33,747 nucleotides of DNA from Alphaproteobacteria bacterium (GTDB lineage Bacteria; Pseudomonadota; Alphaproteobacteria; SMXQ01), in the NCBI GenBank assembly GCA_030831315.1, contig JAURLI010000066.1:1-33747 (forward strand), written 5' to 3'. This document shows, piece after piece, positions 6,802 to 14,399 of this stretch (position 1 is its first letter; the number at the start of each line of letters is the position of its first letter). The notes below the pieces were generated by a model. It made no database searches. It was not told the DNA's origin and saw only the letters and a program-made list of their open reading frames with translations. Made by a program: the position numbers and the translations under genes.

Positions 6802-7917
6802 TCAACCCTTGGGCGGCAAGTCGGCCAGCTCTGCCTCATAGGCCGGATCCATCGCCGAACTCAGGCCGTGGCGCGCCAGCGCATCCGCAAACATGCGGCG
6901 CACCTCTGGCGATTCATCGGCGTAATCGATCTGGTCACCGCCGATCCGCTGGCTGATCCACGCCTTCGGGACGCCCTGCGCGTTGCGGATTGCCACCCCT
7001 TCATACTTGAAGGCCAGATACCGCGCCGGCGTCGTGCCGGTGTTGAAGTGCTGATGATACCACATGTTCGGCGGCACGATCATGGAACCGACCTTCCATT
7101 CGTAGCGCGTCGGCTCCTCACCCTCGGGATACATCAGGCTGTAGCCTTCGCCCGACAGGATGATCACATGCGCGCCCGGACCGTGGCGATGGCATTTCTT
7201 GTAGGTGCCGACCGGGAACTGACTGATGTGGCTGTTCATCGAACATTTCGCGAGCTGGAAGCGGATGTGGCCGCCGCCTGCGCCACGCTCCTTCGCCTCG
7301 ATCAGCGGCAGGTTGACCGCGTCCGCGACGAAGTTGGTTTCCATCAGAAGTCCCTTCTGTTCGCCCTTTTCGGCGAAGTAGTCGGGTTCGCCGGAAAACC
7401 GCCCCTTGAAATCATGCGCAGTTCCGAAAATGAACTCCGGCTCCTCGAAAACGTTCATCAGCGGCGGCAGGTTCGTCACCGAGACGAAGCGTGCGGGCTG
7501 GCTGCCCGACCCGTTGAAATGCTGGTGATGCGCGTTCAGCGGAATGCCAAAGATCGCCCCCGGCCCCCATTCGAAACTGGCGCGGTCGCCGCTGTCGTTC
7601 CAGACGGTCGTCGACCCCCGGCCGGACAGGATCAGGATCGTTTCCTCGTAAAGCTGGCGCTGCGGGGCCAGTTTGGAGCCGGCGGGGATCTCCATCACGT
7701 AGCAGTCGTTCGACGTGCGCGACGCGTCGTGGTTGATGAATACCGCATTGCCGCCGCGCCGGGCCCATGGCTTCAGCTCGACCTCATGCAGGCTCGGCAC
7801 GTAAAGCCCGTTGATGATGTCCAGCCCTTCGTTCGCGACGAAGCGCGTGTAGGGCGTTTCCTTCTCGGCCTTAAATTTCTCGGCCAGCCCGTCGGAAACG
7901 ATTGCCTGCTTGACCAT
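6802..7917 (-). CDS. Bicupin 1, two-domain cupin protein
   Basis: A 371-residue protein with two cupin domains. Domain 1 (about 70-150) has QRQLYEE (Q86 and Q88 in place of both His, E92 kept) and HHQHFN around 131. Domain 2 (about 225-310) has CHRHGPGAH (H243, H245, no Glu at the usual place) and WYHQHFN (H288), giving a three-His site. Bicupins of this size include gentisate and 1-hydroxy-2-naphthoate dioxygenases, which use a three-His iron site, so domain 2 is the likelier active one. It is first in the operon that continues with the Rieske oxygenase, and is divergent from the EutA homologue at 8041. The ribosome site GGGAGGG precedes ATG 7917. Ring cleavage is inferred, not shown. Confidence 0.85.
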   Translation of the reverse strand: MVKQAIVSDGLAEKFKAEKETPYTRFVANEGLDIINGLYVPSLHEVELKPWARRGGNAVFINHDASRTSNDCYVMEIPAGSKLAPQRQLYEETILILSGRGSTTVWNDSGDRASFEWGPGAIFGIPLNAHHQHFNGSGSQPARFVSVTNLPPLMNVFEEPEFIFGTAHDFKGRFSGEPDYFAEKGEQKGLLMETNFVADAVNLPLIEAKERGAGGGHIRFQLAKCSMNSHISQFPVGTYKKCHRHGPGAHVIILSGEGYSLMYPEGEEPTRYEWKVGSMIVPPNMWYHQHFNTGTTPARYLAFKYEGVAIRNAQGVPKAWISQRIGGDQIDYADESPEVRRMFADALARHGLSSAMDPAYEAELADLPPKG

Positions 7918-7968
7918 CCGCCCCGCCCTCCCTTTCGCAGCGGCGCCATTCCCCGGTGCGATTTCCTG

Positions 7969-7997
7969 TTGCGGGGACGATACGGCACGTCTAATGT
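7969..7997 (+). promoter_or_regulatory. Candidate promoter of the EutA1-IclR operon
   Basis: TTGCGG (7969-7974), a 17-base spacer and TAATGT (7992-7997) form a plausible sigma-70 promoter. Its start point would be near 8004, immediately before the three-box operator at 8007-8031. A regulator bound there would block this promoter while standing in an activating position for the divergent one, the arrangement expected for an autorepressing IclR activator. Confidence 0.5.
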
Positions 7998-8031
7998 AGC
8001 GTCAATGGACCGACGGTCCGCATATAGGAAC
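7977..8031 (-). promoter_or_regulatory. Three-box operator (site 2) and promoter of the bicupin 1 operon
   Basis: Read on the minus strand: box 1 GTTCC (8031-8027), TATATGC, box 2 GGACC (8019-8015), GTC, box 3 GGTCC (8011-8007), one A, TTGACG (8005-8000), a 17-base spacer and TATCGT (7982-7977). The order operator-A-TTGACG is the same as at 1219 and 33151. The leader to bicupin 1 would be about 53 bases. The GGAA of box 1 on the plus strand also lies where the EutA1 ribosome site should be, so binding and translation signals share sequence. Confidence 0.7.
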
Positions 8032-8040
8032 ATTACCAGC

Positions 8041-9837
8041 ATGGTGGACACGGGCGAAGACAAGAAACGCGGTGGCCTGCACACCATCGACGATCACATG
8101 TTCGGCGCCCTTTTCGACCATGAACATGATGGCGACGCGGATCACGACCACGACGACATCGACCCCGGCCCGCTGGAAGAAAACCCGATCTGGCAACGCG
8201 ATAATGTCAGCCTGACATCGGTGGGGATCGATATAGGATCGGCCGGAACGCAGGTGATCTTTTCGCGCATCCACCTGCAACGCGTGGGCACCAGCCTTGC
8301 CAGCCGATATGTGATCGTCGACCGGTACACGGCCCATGAATCGCCCGTGAGCTTCACCCCCTATGCCGACGAGAGCTTGATCGACGGCCCTGCGCTGGGG
8401 AAGATCATCGACGACGCCTATGCCGGCGCCGGCATCCGTTCGTCGGACATCGACACCGGCGTTGTGATCCTGACGGGAGAGGCGCTGCGCCGCGAAAACG
8501 CGCAGGCCATTGCCGGGATCGTGGCGGAAAAGGGCGGCGAATTCGTCACCGCGACCGCCGGCAACCATATGGAGGCGATGCTCGCCGCCTATGGGTCGGG
8601 TGCCGCGAAGGCAAGCCACGACAGGCGCTGCACGATCCTCAACATCGACATCGGCGGGGGGACGACGAAGCTTGCCCTTGTCGAAAACGGCGAAGTTCGC
8701 TGGACCGCGGCGCTGCATGTCGGGGGGCGGCTAATCGCGACGCACAACGGCCGCGTGGACCGGATCGACCCGGCCGGGCGCCACCACGCCAAGGCGGTGG
8801 GCGTGCTGCTGGATATCGGTGCGCCCGCACCGCTGTCCACCATGCAGGCGATTGCCGCGCGGATGGTCGATTGCCTGGAACGAGCCGTCACAGGGCGCAT
8901 CGACGACGACCTTGCAGCCCTGTTCCTGACCGACCTGCCCGAGGTTCCCGCGGGGCTGGGCGGCGTCATGGTGTCTGGCGGCGTAGGTGAATATGTGGCC
9001 GGGCGCGAAACGCGCGATTTCGGGGATCTGGGCTTTCACATCGGCCCGATCCTTGCGGACCGGATCGCGGCCGGTGCGCTTGGGGCCCCGCTGATCCCGG
9101 CCGCAGCCTGCATTCGGGCCACGGCGCTGGGTGCCTCGGAATATTCGGTGCAGCTTTCAGGGCAAACAAGCACGATCACGTCGCCAGGGCGGCTCTTGCC
9201 GCGACGCAGCATGCAAGTTCTCTGGCCTGCCGTCGACCTGCGCCAACGGCCCGGCGCCCCGGCGATTGCCGCAGCAATCCTTCGCCATTACGAGGCCTTC
9301 GATCTCGACGTGACGCGACACGAGGCGGCGCTGATGTTCGAATACACGCTGCCGCCGGATTACAGGGACATCCGCGCGCTGGCCGATGGCGTCGCGGCGG
9401 CGATGGCACCGCGCATCGCGGCTGGCCTGCCGCTTTACATCATGATCGACGGCGATATCGCACAGACGCTTGGGGGCATCCTGCGCGACGAACTTGCCGT
9501 GGGCGTTGACCTGCTAATCCTCGACGGCCTTTCGCTGCGCGACTTCGACTTCATCGACCTTGGCAAGATCCGGCTGCCCTCGCTGACGGTTCCGGTCACG
9601 GTAAAGTCGCTGCTGTTCTCGGACGATCCGCGCGCCCCGTCGCGCGCCGATCGCATCGCTTCGGCAGCTGCGCTGGCGCAGGCGACCCCGGCGCAGCGCC
9701 ACGGCCATCATCACCACGACCACGACCATCACCACGCCCAGGCGCCGAAATCGCCAAGCCCCGCTGTTGACAGCCCGGTGCGCGAACCCGCAAACAAAAC
9801 CCCGTTCCCCATGACAGAACGGGAGGGTCAGGGATGA
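8041..9837 (+). CDS. eutA: EutA-type reactivase ATPase (EutA1) with His-rich N- and C-terminal extensions
   Basis: A 598-residue ASKHA-fold ATPase closely resembling EutA, the factor that reactivates B12-dependent ethanolamine ammonia-lyase. Phosphate-binding motifs are SVGIDIGSAGTQ (about 60-71), NIDIGGGTTK (201-210) and SGGVGEY (312-318); near the C-terminus, DGLSLRDFDFIDLG is also shared with EutA2. Classical EutA is about 470 residues. This one adds an N-terminal Asp/His stretch (about 26-41) and a C-terminal His tail (about 553-567: GHHHHDHDHHH), pointing to metal binding. No eutB or eutC lies in the window. It is divergent from bicupin 1 and overlaps the IclR gene by four bases. ATG 8041 is chosen because the upstream open frame runs antisense to bicupin 1. 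Confidence 0.85.
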   Translation: MVDTGEDKKRGGLHTIDDHMFGALFDHEHDGDADHDHDDIDPGPLEENPIWQRDNVSLTSVGIDIGSAGTQVIFSRIHLQRVGTSLASRYVIVDRYTAHESPVSFTPYADESLIDGPALGKIIDDAYAGAGIRSSDIDTGVVILTGEALRRENAQAIAGIVAEKGGEFVTATAGNHMEAMLAAYGSGAAKASHDRRCTILNIDIGGGTTKLALVENGEVRWTAALHVGGRLIATHNGRVDRIDPAGRHHAKAVGVLLDIGAPAPLSTMQAIAARMVDCLERAVTGRIDDDLAALFLTDLPEVPAGLGGVMVSGGVGEYVAGRETRDFGDLGFHIGPILADRIAAGALGAPLIPAAACIRATALGASEYSVQLSGQTSTITSPGRLLPRRSMQVLWPAVDLRQRPGAPAIAAAILRHYEAFDLDVTRHEAALMFEYTLPPDYRDIRALADGVAAAMAPRIAAGLPLYIMIDGDIAQTLGGILRDELAVGVDLLILDGLSLRDFDFIDLGKIRLPSLTVPVTVKSLLFSDDPRAPSRADRIASAAALAQATPAQRHGHHHHDHDHHHAQAPKSPSPAVDSPVREPANKTPFPMTEREGQG

Positions 9838-10667
9838 CCACGGAACCAGTCCCGACGGACAAGCCGCAACCGAACCGCAACCCGCGGCGCGATAGCACGC
9901 GGCTGTCTTCCGTCACCACGGCAATCCATCTTCTGAAGGCCTTCACGAAAGACGACGAGGATCTTGGTATCAGCGAACTTGCGAAGCGCCTGGGCGTTGC
10001 AAAGAGCACGGTCCACAGGCTTGCCAGCGCGCTTCTGGAAGAGGACCTGCTGCAACAGAACACGGAAACCGGCCGCTACCGCCTTGGGATCGGTCTGTTC
10101 CTGCTTGGCGCGATGGTACGCTCGCGCCTGGACGTGGCGACAGAATCGCGCCCGCTGCTCAACGAGTTGCGCGAAAAGACCGTCGAGAATGTCCGGCTTG
10201 CCGTTCTGGAACGCAATGGCGTGATCCTTCTGCACGACCTTGAAGGGCCGCAAAGCGTGCGCCTTCGGTCTGCCACCGGCCAGACCCGCCCGGCGTGGTG
10301 CACGGCGGAGGGGCTTGTGCTTTTGTCAGGCCTGCGCGAGGCGGATCTGAAACGCATGCTCGATCAGCCGCGGACACAGCGCACCACGCGGACGATCGTC
10401 GACGAAACGGAGCTTCGCAACGAGATCCGGCAGGTAAAGCGCAACGGATACGCGATCGAGGACGAAATCCACGATGTCGGCACCCGCTGCATCGCGGCAC
10501 CGATCTACAACAGCGAAGGTCGCATAATTGCCGCCGTCGGAATGGCCGGGCCGCGCACCCGCGTGAGGCGCAGTCAGTTCGGCAAGCTTGCGCAGGCGGT
10601 CGTTTCGACGGCCGACAAGATTTCGGAACGCCTTGGCGCAGGCAAACGCCAGAAAATCTACGTCTGA
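9834..10667 (+). CDS. IclR-family transcriptional regulator
   Basis: A 277-residue regulator. An N-terminal winged helix (about 25-90) includes ISELAKRLGVAKSTVHRL; the C-terminal effector domain (about 95-265) includes LHDLEGPQSVRLRS and the family segment GYAIEDEIHDVGTRCIAAPI. Family members PcaU, PobR and PcaR control aromatic-acid pathways, often activating catabolic genes and repressing themselves. The start overlaps the EutA1 stop (ATGA). Six three-box operators in this window resemble the three-repeat sites known for PcaU and PobR, and this is the only IclR gene present. I therefore infer that it is the master regulator of the island and is autoregulated through the site at 8007-8031. 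Confidence 0.92.
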   Translation: MTTEPVPTDKPQPNRNPRRDSTRLSSVTTAIHLLKAFTKDDEDLGISELAKRLGVAKSTVHRLASALLEEDLLQQNTETGRYRLGIGLFLLGAMVRSRLDVATESRPLLNELREKTVENVRLAVLERNGVILLHDLEGPQSVRLRSATGQTRPAWCTAEGLVLLSGLREADLKRMLDQPRTQRTTRTIVDETELRNEIRQVKRNGYAIEDEIHDVGTRCIAAPIYNSEGRIIAAVGMAGPRTRVRRSQFGKLAQAVVSTADKISERLGAGKRQKIYV

Positions 10668-10691
10668 CGGGTCACAACAGGAAGGGGCGCC

Positions 10692-11681
10692 ATGCCAAGG
10701 ATCACCGTTGCGGGAAGTGACGCAAGTTTCGAATGCACCGCCGGTGACACGATCCTGCGCGCCGCGTTGCGAGAAGGTATCGGGATGCCCTATTCCTGCA
10801 ACGTCGGGTCTTGCGGGAACTGCCGCTTCGAACTGGTAGAGGGTGCGGTAGATCATGCCCGCGCCGATGCGCCCGCCTGGTCTGAACGCGACCTCAAGCG
10901 CAACCGCTGGCTTGGCTGCCAGGCGATACCGCAGGGCGATTGCACCGTGAAATTCCGCTCCACGCCCGATGCGCTGGCACCGGCGCGCCCAGCCCTGCGT
11001 CAGGCACAGCTTGTGTCGGTTGAGGATGTGACCCGTGACATCCGCGAGTTCCGCTTTGCGGTGGAGGGGCCGGATGCCTTCGAACCCGGCCAATATGCCC
11101 TGATTTCCGCCCCGCAGATCGCGAGCGCGCGGGCCTATTCGATGGCGAACCTGCCCGGCGATGGCCTGTGGCATTTTCAGATCAAGCGGGTGCCGGGTGG
11201 CGCATTGACCGGATACCTTTTCGATACGCTCGCGCCGGGCGGGACCGTCACGCTCGACGGGCCCTACGGAACCGCCTACCTTCGCCCCGACAGCCCGCGC
11301 GACCTGATCCTCATGGCGGGCGGGTCCGGCCTGTCGCCGATGGTGTCCATCGCGCGTGGGGCGGCGGCGACCGGGCTGACCGCACACCGGAAGGTGCATT
11401 TCCTTTATGGCTGCCGAAGCCGGGCAGACCTGTTCGATCCCTCGCTGGTCACTTCGATCGACCCCGCCATCAGCCTTACCGCCGTTCTGTCTGAGCCCGA
11501 TGCGGGCTGGGATGGCGCGACCGGCTTTCTGCATGACCATGCTGACGCGACCTTTGGAGCGGCGCTGGCGGAAGCCGAAATCTATTTCGCCGGACCGGCT
11601 GCCATGTCTGGAGCGATCCAGCGGATGGCGCATGACAGCGGCGTTCCGATGACGCAGCTTCACTTCGACGAATTCTACTGA
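10692..11681 (+). CDS. Ferredoxin-NAD(P) reductase component of a ring oxygenase (plant-type 2Fe-2S, FAD, NAD domains)
   Basis: A 329-residue flavoprotein. The N-terminal plant-type ferredoxin has C36, C41 and C44 in SCNVGSCGNC and a fourth Cys near 76 (RWLGCQA). The FAD domain has RAYSMAN, and the NAD domain starts at GPYGTAYL, with MAGGSGLSPM and YFAGPAAM. This order (ferredoxin-FAD-NAD) is that of BenC/XylZ-type reductases, not the phthalate dioxygenase reductase order, in which the ferredoxin is C-terminal. It should pass electrons from NAD(P)H to the Rieske oxygenase at 5440, directly or through the Rieske ferredoxin at 23526. It follows IclR by 24 bases with AGGAAGGGG as ribosome site. 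Confidence 0.88.
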   Translation: MPRITVAGSDASFECTAGDTILRAALREGIGMPYSCNVGSCGNCRFELVEGAVDHARADAPAWSERDLKRNRWLGCQAIPQGDCTVKFRSTPDALAPARPALRQAQLVSVEDVTRDIREFRFAVEGPDAFEPGQYALISAPQIASARAYSMANLPGDGLWHFQIKRVPGGALTGYLFDTLAPGGTVTLDGPYGTAYLRPDSPRDLILMAGGSGLSPMVSIARGAAATGLTAHRKVHFLYGCRSRADLFDPSLVTSIDPAISLTAVLSEPDAGWDGATGFLHDHADATFGAALAEAEIYFAGPAAMSGAIQRMAHDSGVPMTQLHFDEFY

Positions 11682-11698
11682 CGCGGCAGGAGCGCACG

Positions 11699-12685
11699 AT
11701 GGCAAACCTTAGACTGACGCTGGGCTGCTGGGACTACGACCGCGTCCAGGCCATGATCGACGGGCGCGTGCGCCCGCAAGGCATCAACCTGACCTTCCTC
11801 AACATGATCGTCGAGGAAACCTTCTTCCGCATGCTGCGCAACCACGAGTTCGACGCCGCAGAAATGTCGATGTCTTCCTACGTGGTTTCCCTTTTCAAGC
11901 CGGATCGGCCCTTTGTGGCAATTCCCGTTTTCCCGTCGCGCTTCTTCCGGCATTCGTCGATTTATGTGAATGCGGACGCCGGCATCGAAAAACCCGCGGA
12001 TCTGATCGGCAAGAAGATCGGCACGCCGGAGTACCAGATGACGGCACCGGTCTGGATCCGGGGCCTTTTGCAGGAACATTACGGTGTGCCCATCGACAGC
12101 GTGACTTATGTCACGGGCGGAGAGGAATCGCCCAATCGCGACGAAAAACTCAAGCTTGACCTGCCACCGAACATCCGCGTGGAACGCATCGGCCCCGGCC
12201 AGACGCTGGCCCAGATGCTGGCGACCGGCGAAATCGACGCGCTGCATACGGCACGCAAGCCGTCGACTTACGACGGGGTTCGGGTAAAGCGCCTGTTTCC
12301 CGATTTCGTGCCGGTCGAACGGGCCTATTTCCAGCAGACCGGCATCTTCCCCATCATGCATGTCATCGCCATCCGACGCGAGCTTTACGAAGCGAACCGA
12401 TGGATCGCGATGAACCTGTTCCAGGCGTTCCGGCAGGCGCAGGAGATCTGCTACGCCGGCCTGAGGGAAACGGCGGCCCTGAAGGGTATGCTGCCGTGGT
12501 TCCATGCCCATGTCGAAGACGCGCTTGCGACGATGGGCGAGGATTTCTGGCCCTATGGCGTCGAAAAGAACCGCCGGACGCTCGAAACCTTCCTGCGCTA
12601 CCACCACGCGTCAGGTCTTTCGCCGCGGGTCCTGACGGTAGAGGAAATGTTCGCCCCCGAAACCTTCGAGGAATTCGTGATATGA
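11699..12685 (+). CDS. 4,5-dihydroxyphthalate decarboxylase-like protein (Pht5 family)
   Basis: A 328-residue protein with a periplasmic-binding-protein-like fold but no signal peptide, as in Pht5 of phthalate degraders. It begins LRLTLGCWDYDRVQAMIDG and contains EMSMSSYVVS, IPVFPSRFFRHSSIYVN, KIGTPEYQMTAPVWIRG and LFPDFVPVERAYFQQTGIFP-type segments typical of the family. The known enzyme converts 4,5-dihydroxyphthalate to protocatechuate. Together with the phthalate-dioxygenase-type Rieske protein this supports an ortho-dicarboxylate substrate, though related diacids are possible. It follows the reductase by 17 bases and overlaps the next gene by four bases (ATGA). Confidence 0.8.
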   Translation: MANLRLTLGCWDYDRVQAMIDGRVRPQGINLTFLNMIVEETFFRMLRNHEFDAAEMSMSSYVVSLFKPDRPFVAIPVFPSRFFRHSSIYVNADAGIEKPADLIGKKIGTPEYQMTAPVWIRGLLQEHYGVPIDSVTYVTGGEESPNRDEKLKLDLPPNIRVERIGPGQTLAQMLATGEIDALHTARKPSTYDGVRVKRLFPDFVPVERAYFQQTGIFPIMHVIAIRRELYEANRWIAMNLFQAFRQAQEICYAGLRETAALKGMLPWFHAHVEDALATMGEDFWPYGVEKNRRTLETFLRYHHASGLSPRVLTVEEMFAPETFEEFVI

Positions 12686-13503
12686 CGGCCGTTACCATCC
12701 CCGACCTTCACGAAAAGAAGGCGCGCGGCGAAAAGATCTTTGGTGTCGTCGCCTGGGATACGCCGATGGCCGCCATCGCAGATCGCGTGGGCGTTGAAAT
12801 CGTTTCGGTGGGCGACACGGTGGGCAAGAACCTTTGGGGCCACGACAACCCGCTGGCCGTGACGATGGACGAAATGCTGGTCGTCACCAAGGCGGTTCGC
12901 CGGGGGGTCAAGCGGGCGCTGGTCAGCGCGGATTTTCCCTACGGACCGCTGCAGGAAGGCGTGGACAGCGCCGTTCGCGCCGCCATCCGCTTCGTCAAGG
13001 AAGCCGGGGTGGACATGATCAAGCTTGACGGCGCGGCGGATTATCCCGAGGCGGTGACAGCCCTGACGCGGGCCGGCATCCCGGTCTGGGCACAATTCGG
13101 CCTGACGCCGCAGACGGCCCTTGCCATGGGCCTGCCCTATGAAAACCAGGCGGGCAGTGCGGCCAATCTGCCCGCCACAATGACCGAACGAATGATCGCA
13201 GAGGCCCGGATGCTGGAGCAGGCGGGCGCGGTGCTGCTGGATTTCACCAACTCCGGCCCGATCGTCGGCCCAGAGGTCGTGAAGGCGGTGTCGATCCCGG
13301 TCATCGGCGGGTTCGGCGGCGGGCCCTGGCTGGATGGGCGCATCCGGCTGTCGTCGGCGGCGACCGGCTATTCGGTGGCCGCCCTCGACAAGGAACCCGA
13401 CACCTACGCCAACGTCGCGCGTGTAATCCACGATGCGCTGTCGGAATGCGCGGCCGATGTCCGTGCCGCACGCCAGATCAAGGGCCAACCGGGGAGGACC
13501 TGA
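12682..13503 (+). CDS. PanB-like (ketopantoate hydroxymethyltransferase-like) TIM-barrel protein
   Basis: A 273-residue protein matching the PanB pattern: VSVGDTVG (PanB: VGDSLG), VSADFPYG (ADMPFG), IKLDGA (KLEGG), FGLTPQ (IGLTPQ) and IPVIGGFGGG (IPTIGIGAG). The family's catalytic Glu position (VLE) reads LLD here, and the metal/loop motif WGHDNPLAVTMDEM is kept. PanB makes ketopantoate with methylene-THF; in a catabolic operon a retro-aldol or C-C lyase role on a pathway ketoacid is more plausible, but that is inference. It overlaps the decarboxylase gene by four bases and the hydrolase gene by one (TGATG), so the three are made together. Confidence 0.75.
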   Translation: MTAVTIPDLHEKKARGEKIFGVVAWDTPMAAIADRVGVEIVSVGDTVGKNLWGHDNPLAVTMDEMLVVTKAVRRGVKRALVSADFPYGPLQEGVDSAVRAAIRFVKEAGVDMIKLDGAADYPEAVTALTRAGIPVWAQFGLTPQTALAMGLPYENQAGSAANLPATMTERMIAEARMLEQAGAVLLDFTNSGPIVGPEVVKAVSIPVIGGFGGGPWLDGRIRLSSAATGYSVAALDKEPDTYANVARVIHDALSECAADVRAARQIKGQPGRT

Positions 13504-14354
13504 TGCCGTTCGCAACGATCGACGGGCTCAGCACGCGCTATGAGGTCATGGGCGAAGGGCCGCCGCTGCTGATGTTTTCGCCGGGCGGCTTCGATGCCCG
13601 GATCGAGAAGTGGACGGACCTTGGCGTATATGCGCGGGTCAGGCTGCTGGATCACCTTCCCAAACGCTTCACTTGCATCCTGTTCGATCGCCGCGAAAAC
13701 GGGCAGTCGGACGGGCGCGTGGAACGGATCACCTGGGCTCATTATGTCCGGCAAGCCGCCAGCCTTCTGGATCACCTCGGTATCGGGCGGGCGCATCTCA
13801 TGGGGGGCTGCATGGGCTGTTGCCCGGTGTCGGCCTTTGCCGTCGCGCACCCCGATCGTACCCTGTCCATGGTGCATTTCTGGCCCGTCGGGGGGGCGAA
13901 TTACCGGATCAGCGGGCATCAGCGGTTTGCAAGGCACCTGGCCTTCGTCGAGGAAAACGGGCTTCAGGCCGTGGTCGAGCTTGTCAAAAGCCATGACAAG
14001 AACTTTTCCGCCGATCCGCGCGGCGGCCCCTGGGGCCAGCCGATCCGCAACTCCGGCGCCTTCGCGCAGCAGTATGCGGCGCAGGACAAAGCGCGCTACT
14101 TGCTGACTGTGACGGCGATGTATCGCGGGCTTCTTGACCGCGACACCTCGCCCGGCGCCGAACCGGAAGAATTGATGTGCCTGGATATCCCGTCGCTGAT
14201 CGTTCCCGGATCAGACGGCTTCCACGCAACATCGGCCGCCCGCTACATGCAGGAATGCCTCACCGGATCGGACTACTGGGACATAGTCGCGGCCGACCAG
14301 ACAGAGGCAAACACCCCGGCCCGGGTCATCGACTTCCTCGGGTCCGTCAGCTGA
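13503..14354 (+). CDS. Alpha/beta hydrolase with cysteine at the nucleophile elbow
   Basis: A 283-residue alpha/beta-hydrolase-fold protein: oxyanion segment MFSPGGFDARI, strand-turn ILFDRRENGQSDG, and nucleophile elbow MGGCMGCC where the usual GxSxG has C103. Dienelactone hydrolase is a known family member with Cys as nucleophile. The Asp position may be in VPGSDGFH. The region where the catalytic His normally lies, after the last strand (AADQTEANTPARV), has no His; H in GFHAT is the only nearby candidate. It might open a lactone such as a pyrone or muconolactone formed after ring cleavage. The start is fixed by the TGATG overlap with the PanB-like gene. Its stop is followed by 45 bases with no clear terminator before the convergent gene. 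Confidence 0.78.
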   Translation: MPFATIDGLSTRYEVMGEGPPLLMFSPGGFDARIEKWTDLGVYARVRLLDHLPKRFTCILFDRRENGQSDGRVERITWAHYVRQAASLLDHLGIGRAHLMGGCMGCCPVSAFAVAHPDRTLSMVHFWPVGGANYRISGHQRFARHLAFVEENGLQAVVELVKSHDKNFSADPRGGPWGQPIRNSGAFAQQYAAQDKARYLLTVTAMYRGLLDRDTSPGAEPEELMCLDIPSLIVPGSDGFHATSAARYMQECLTGSDYWDIVAADQTEANTPARVIDFLGSVS

Positions 14355-14399
14355 ACGGACGGGGCCTGTCACACCCCACCGCCGTGCAGTGCCCTGCCA

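Noticed and set aside
6214-8040. A 609-codon in-frame extension upstream of EutA1
   Set aside because: It runs antisense to bicupin 1 and part of the Rieske oxygenase, has no family features, and crosses the divergent promoter region. ATG 8041 matches where the EutA fold begins plus a short extension.
8041-9837. Ethanolamine catabolism locus
   Set aside because: Despite two EutA homologues there is no eutB, eutC, microcompartment shell protein or aldehyde dehydrogenase; the neighbours are aromatic-acid genes.
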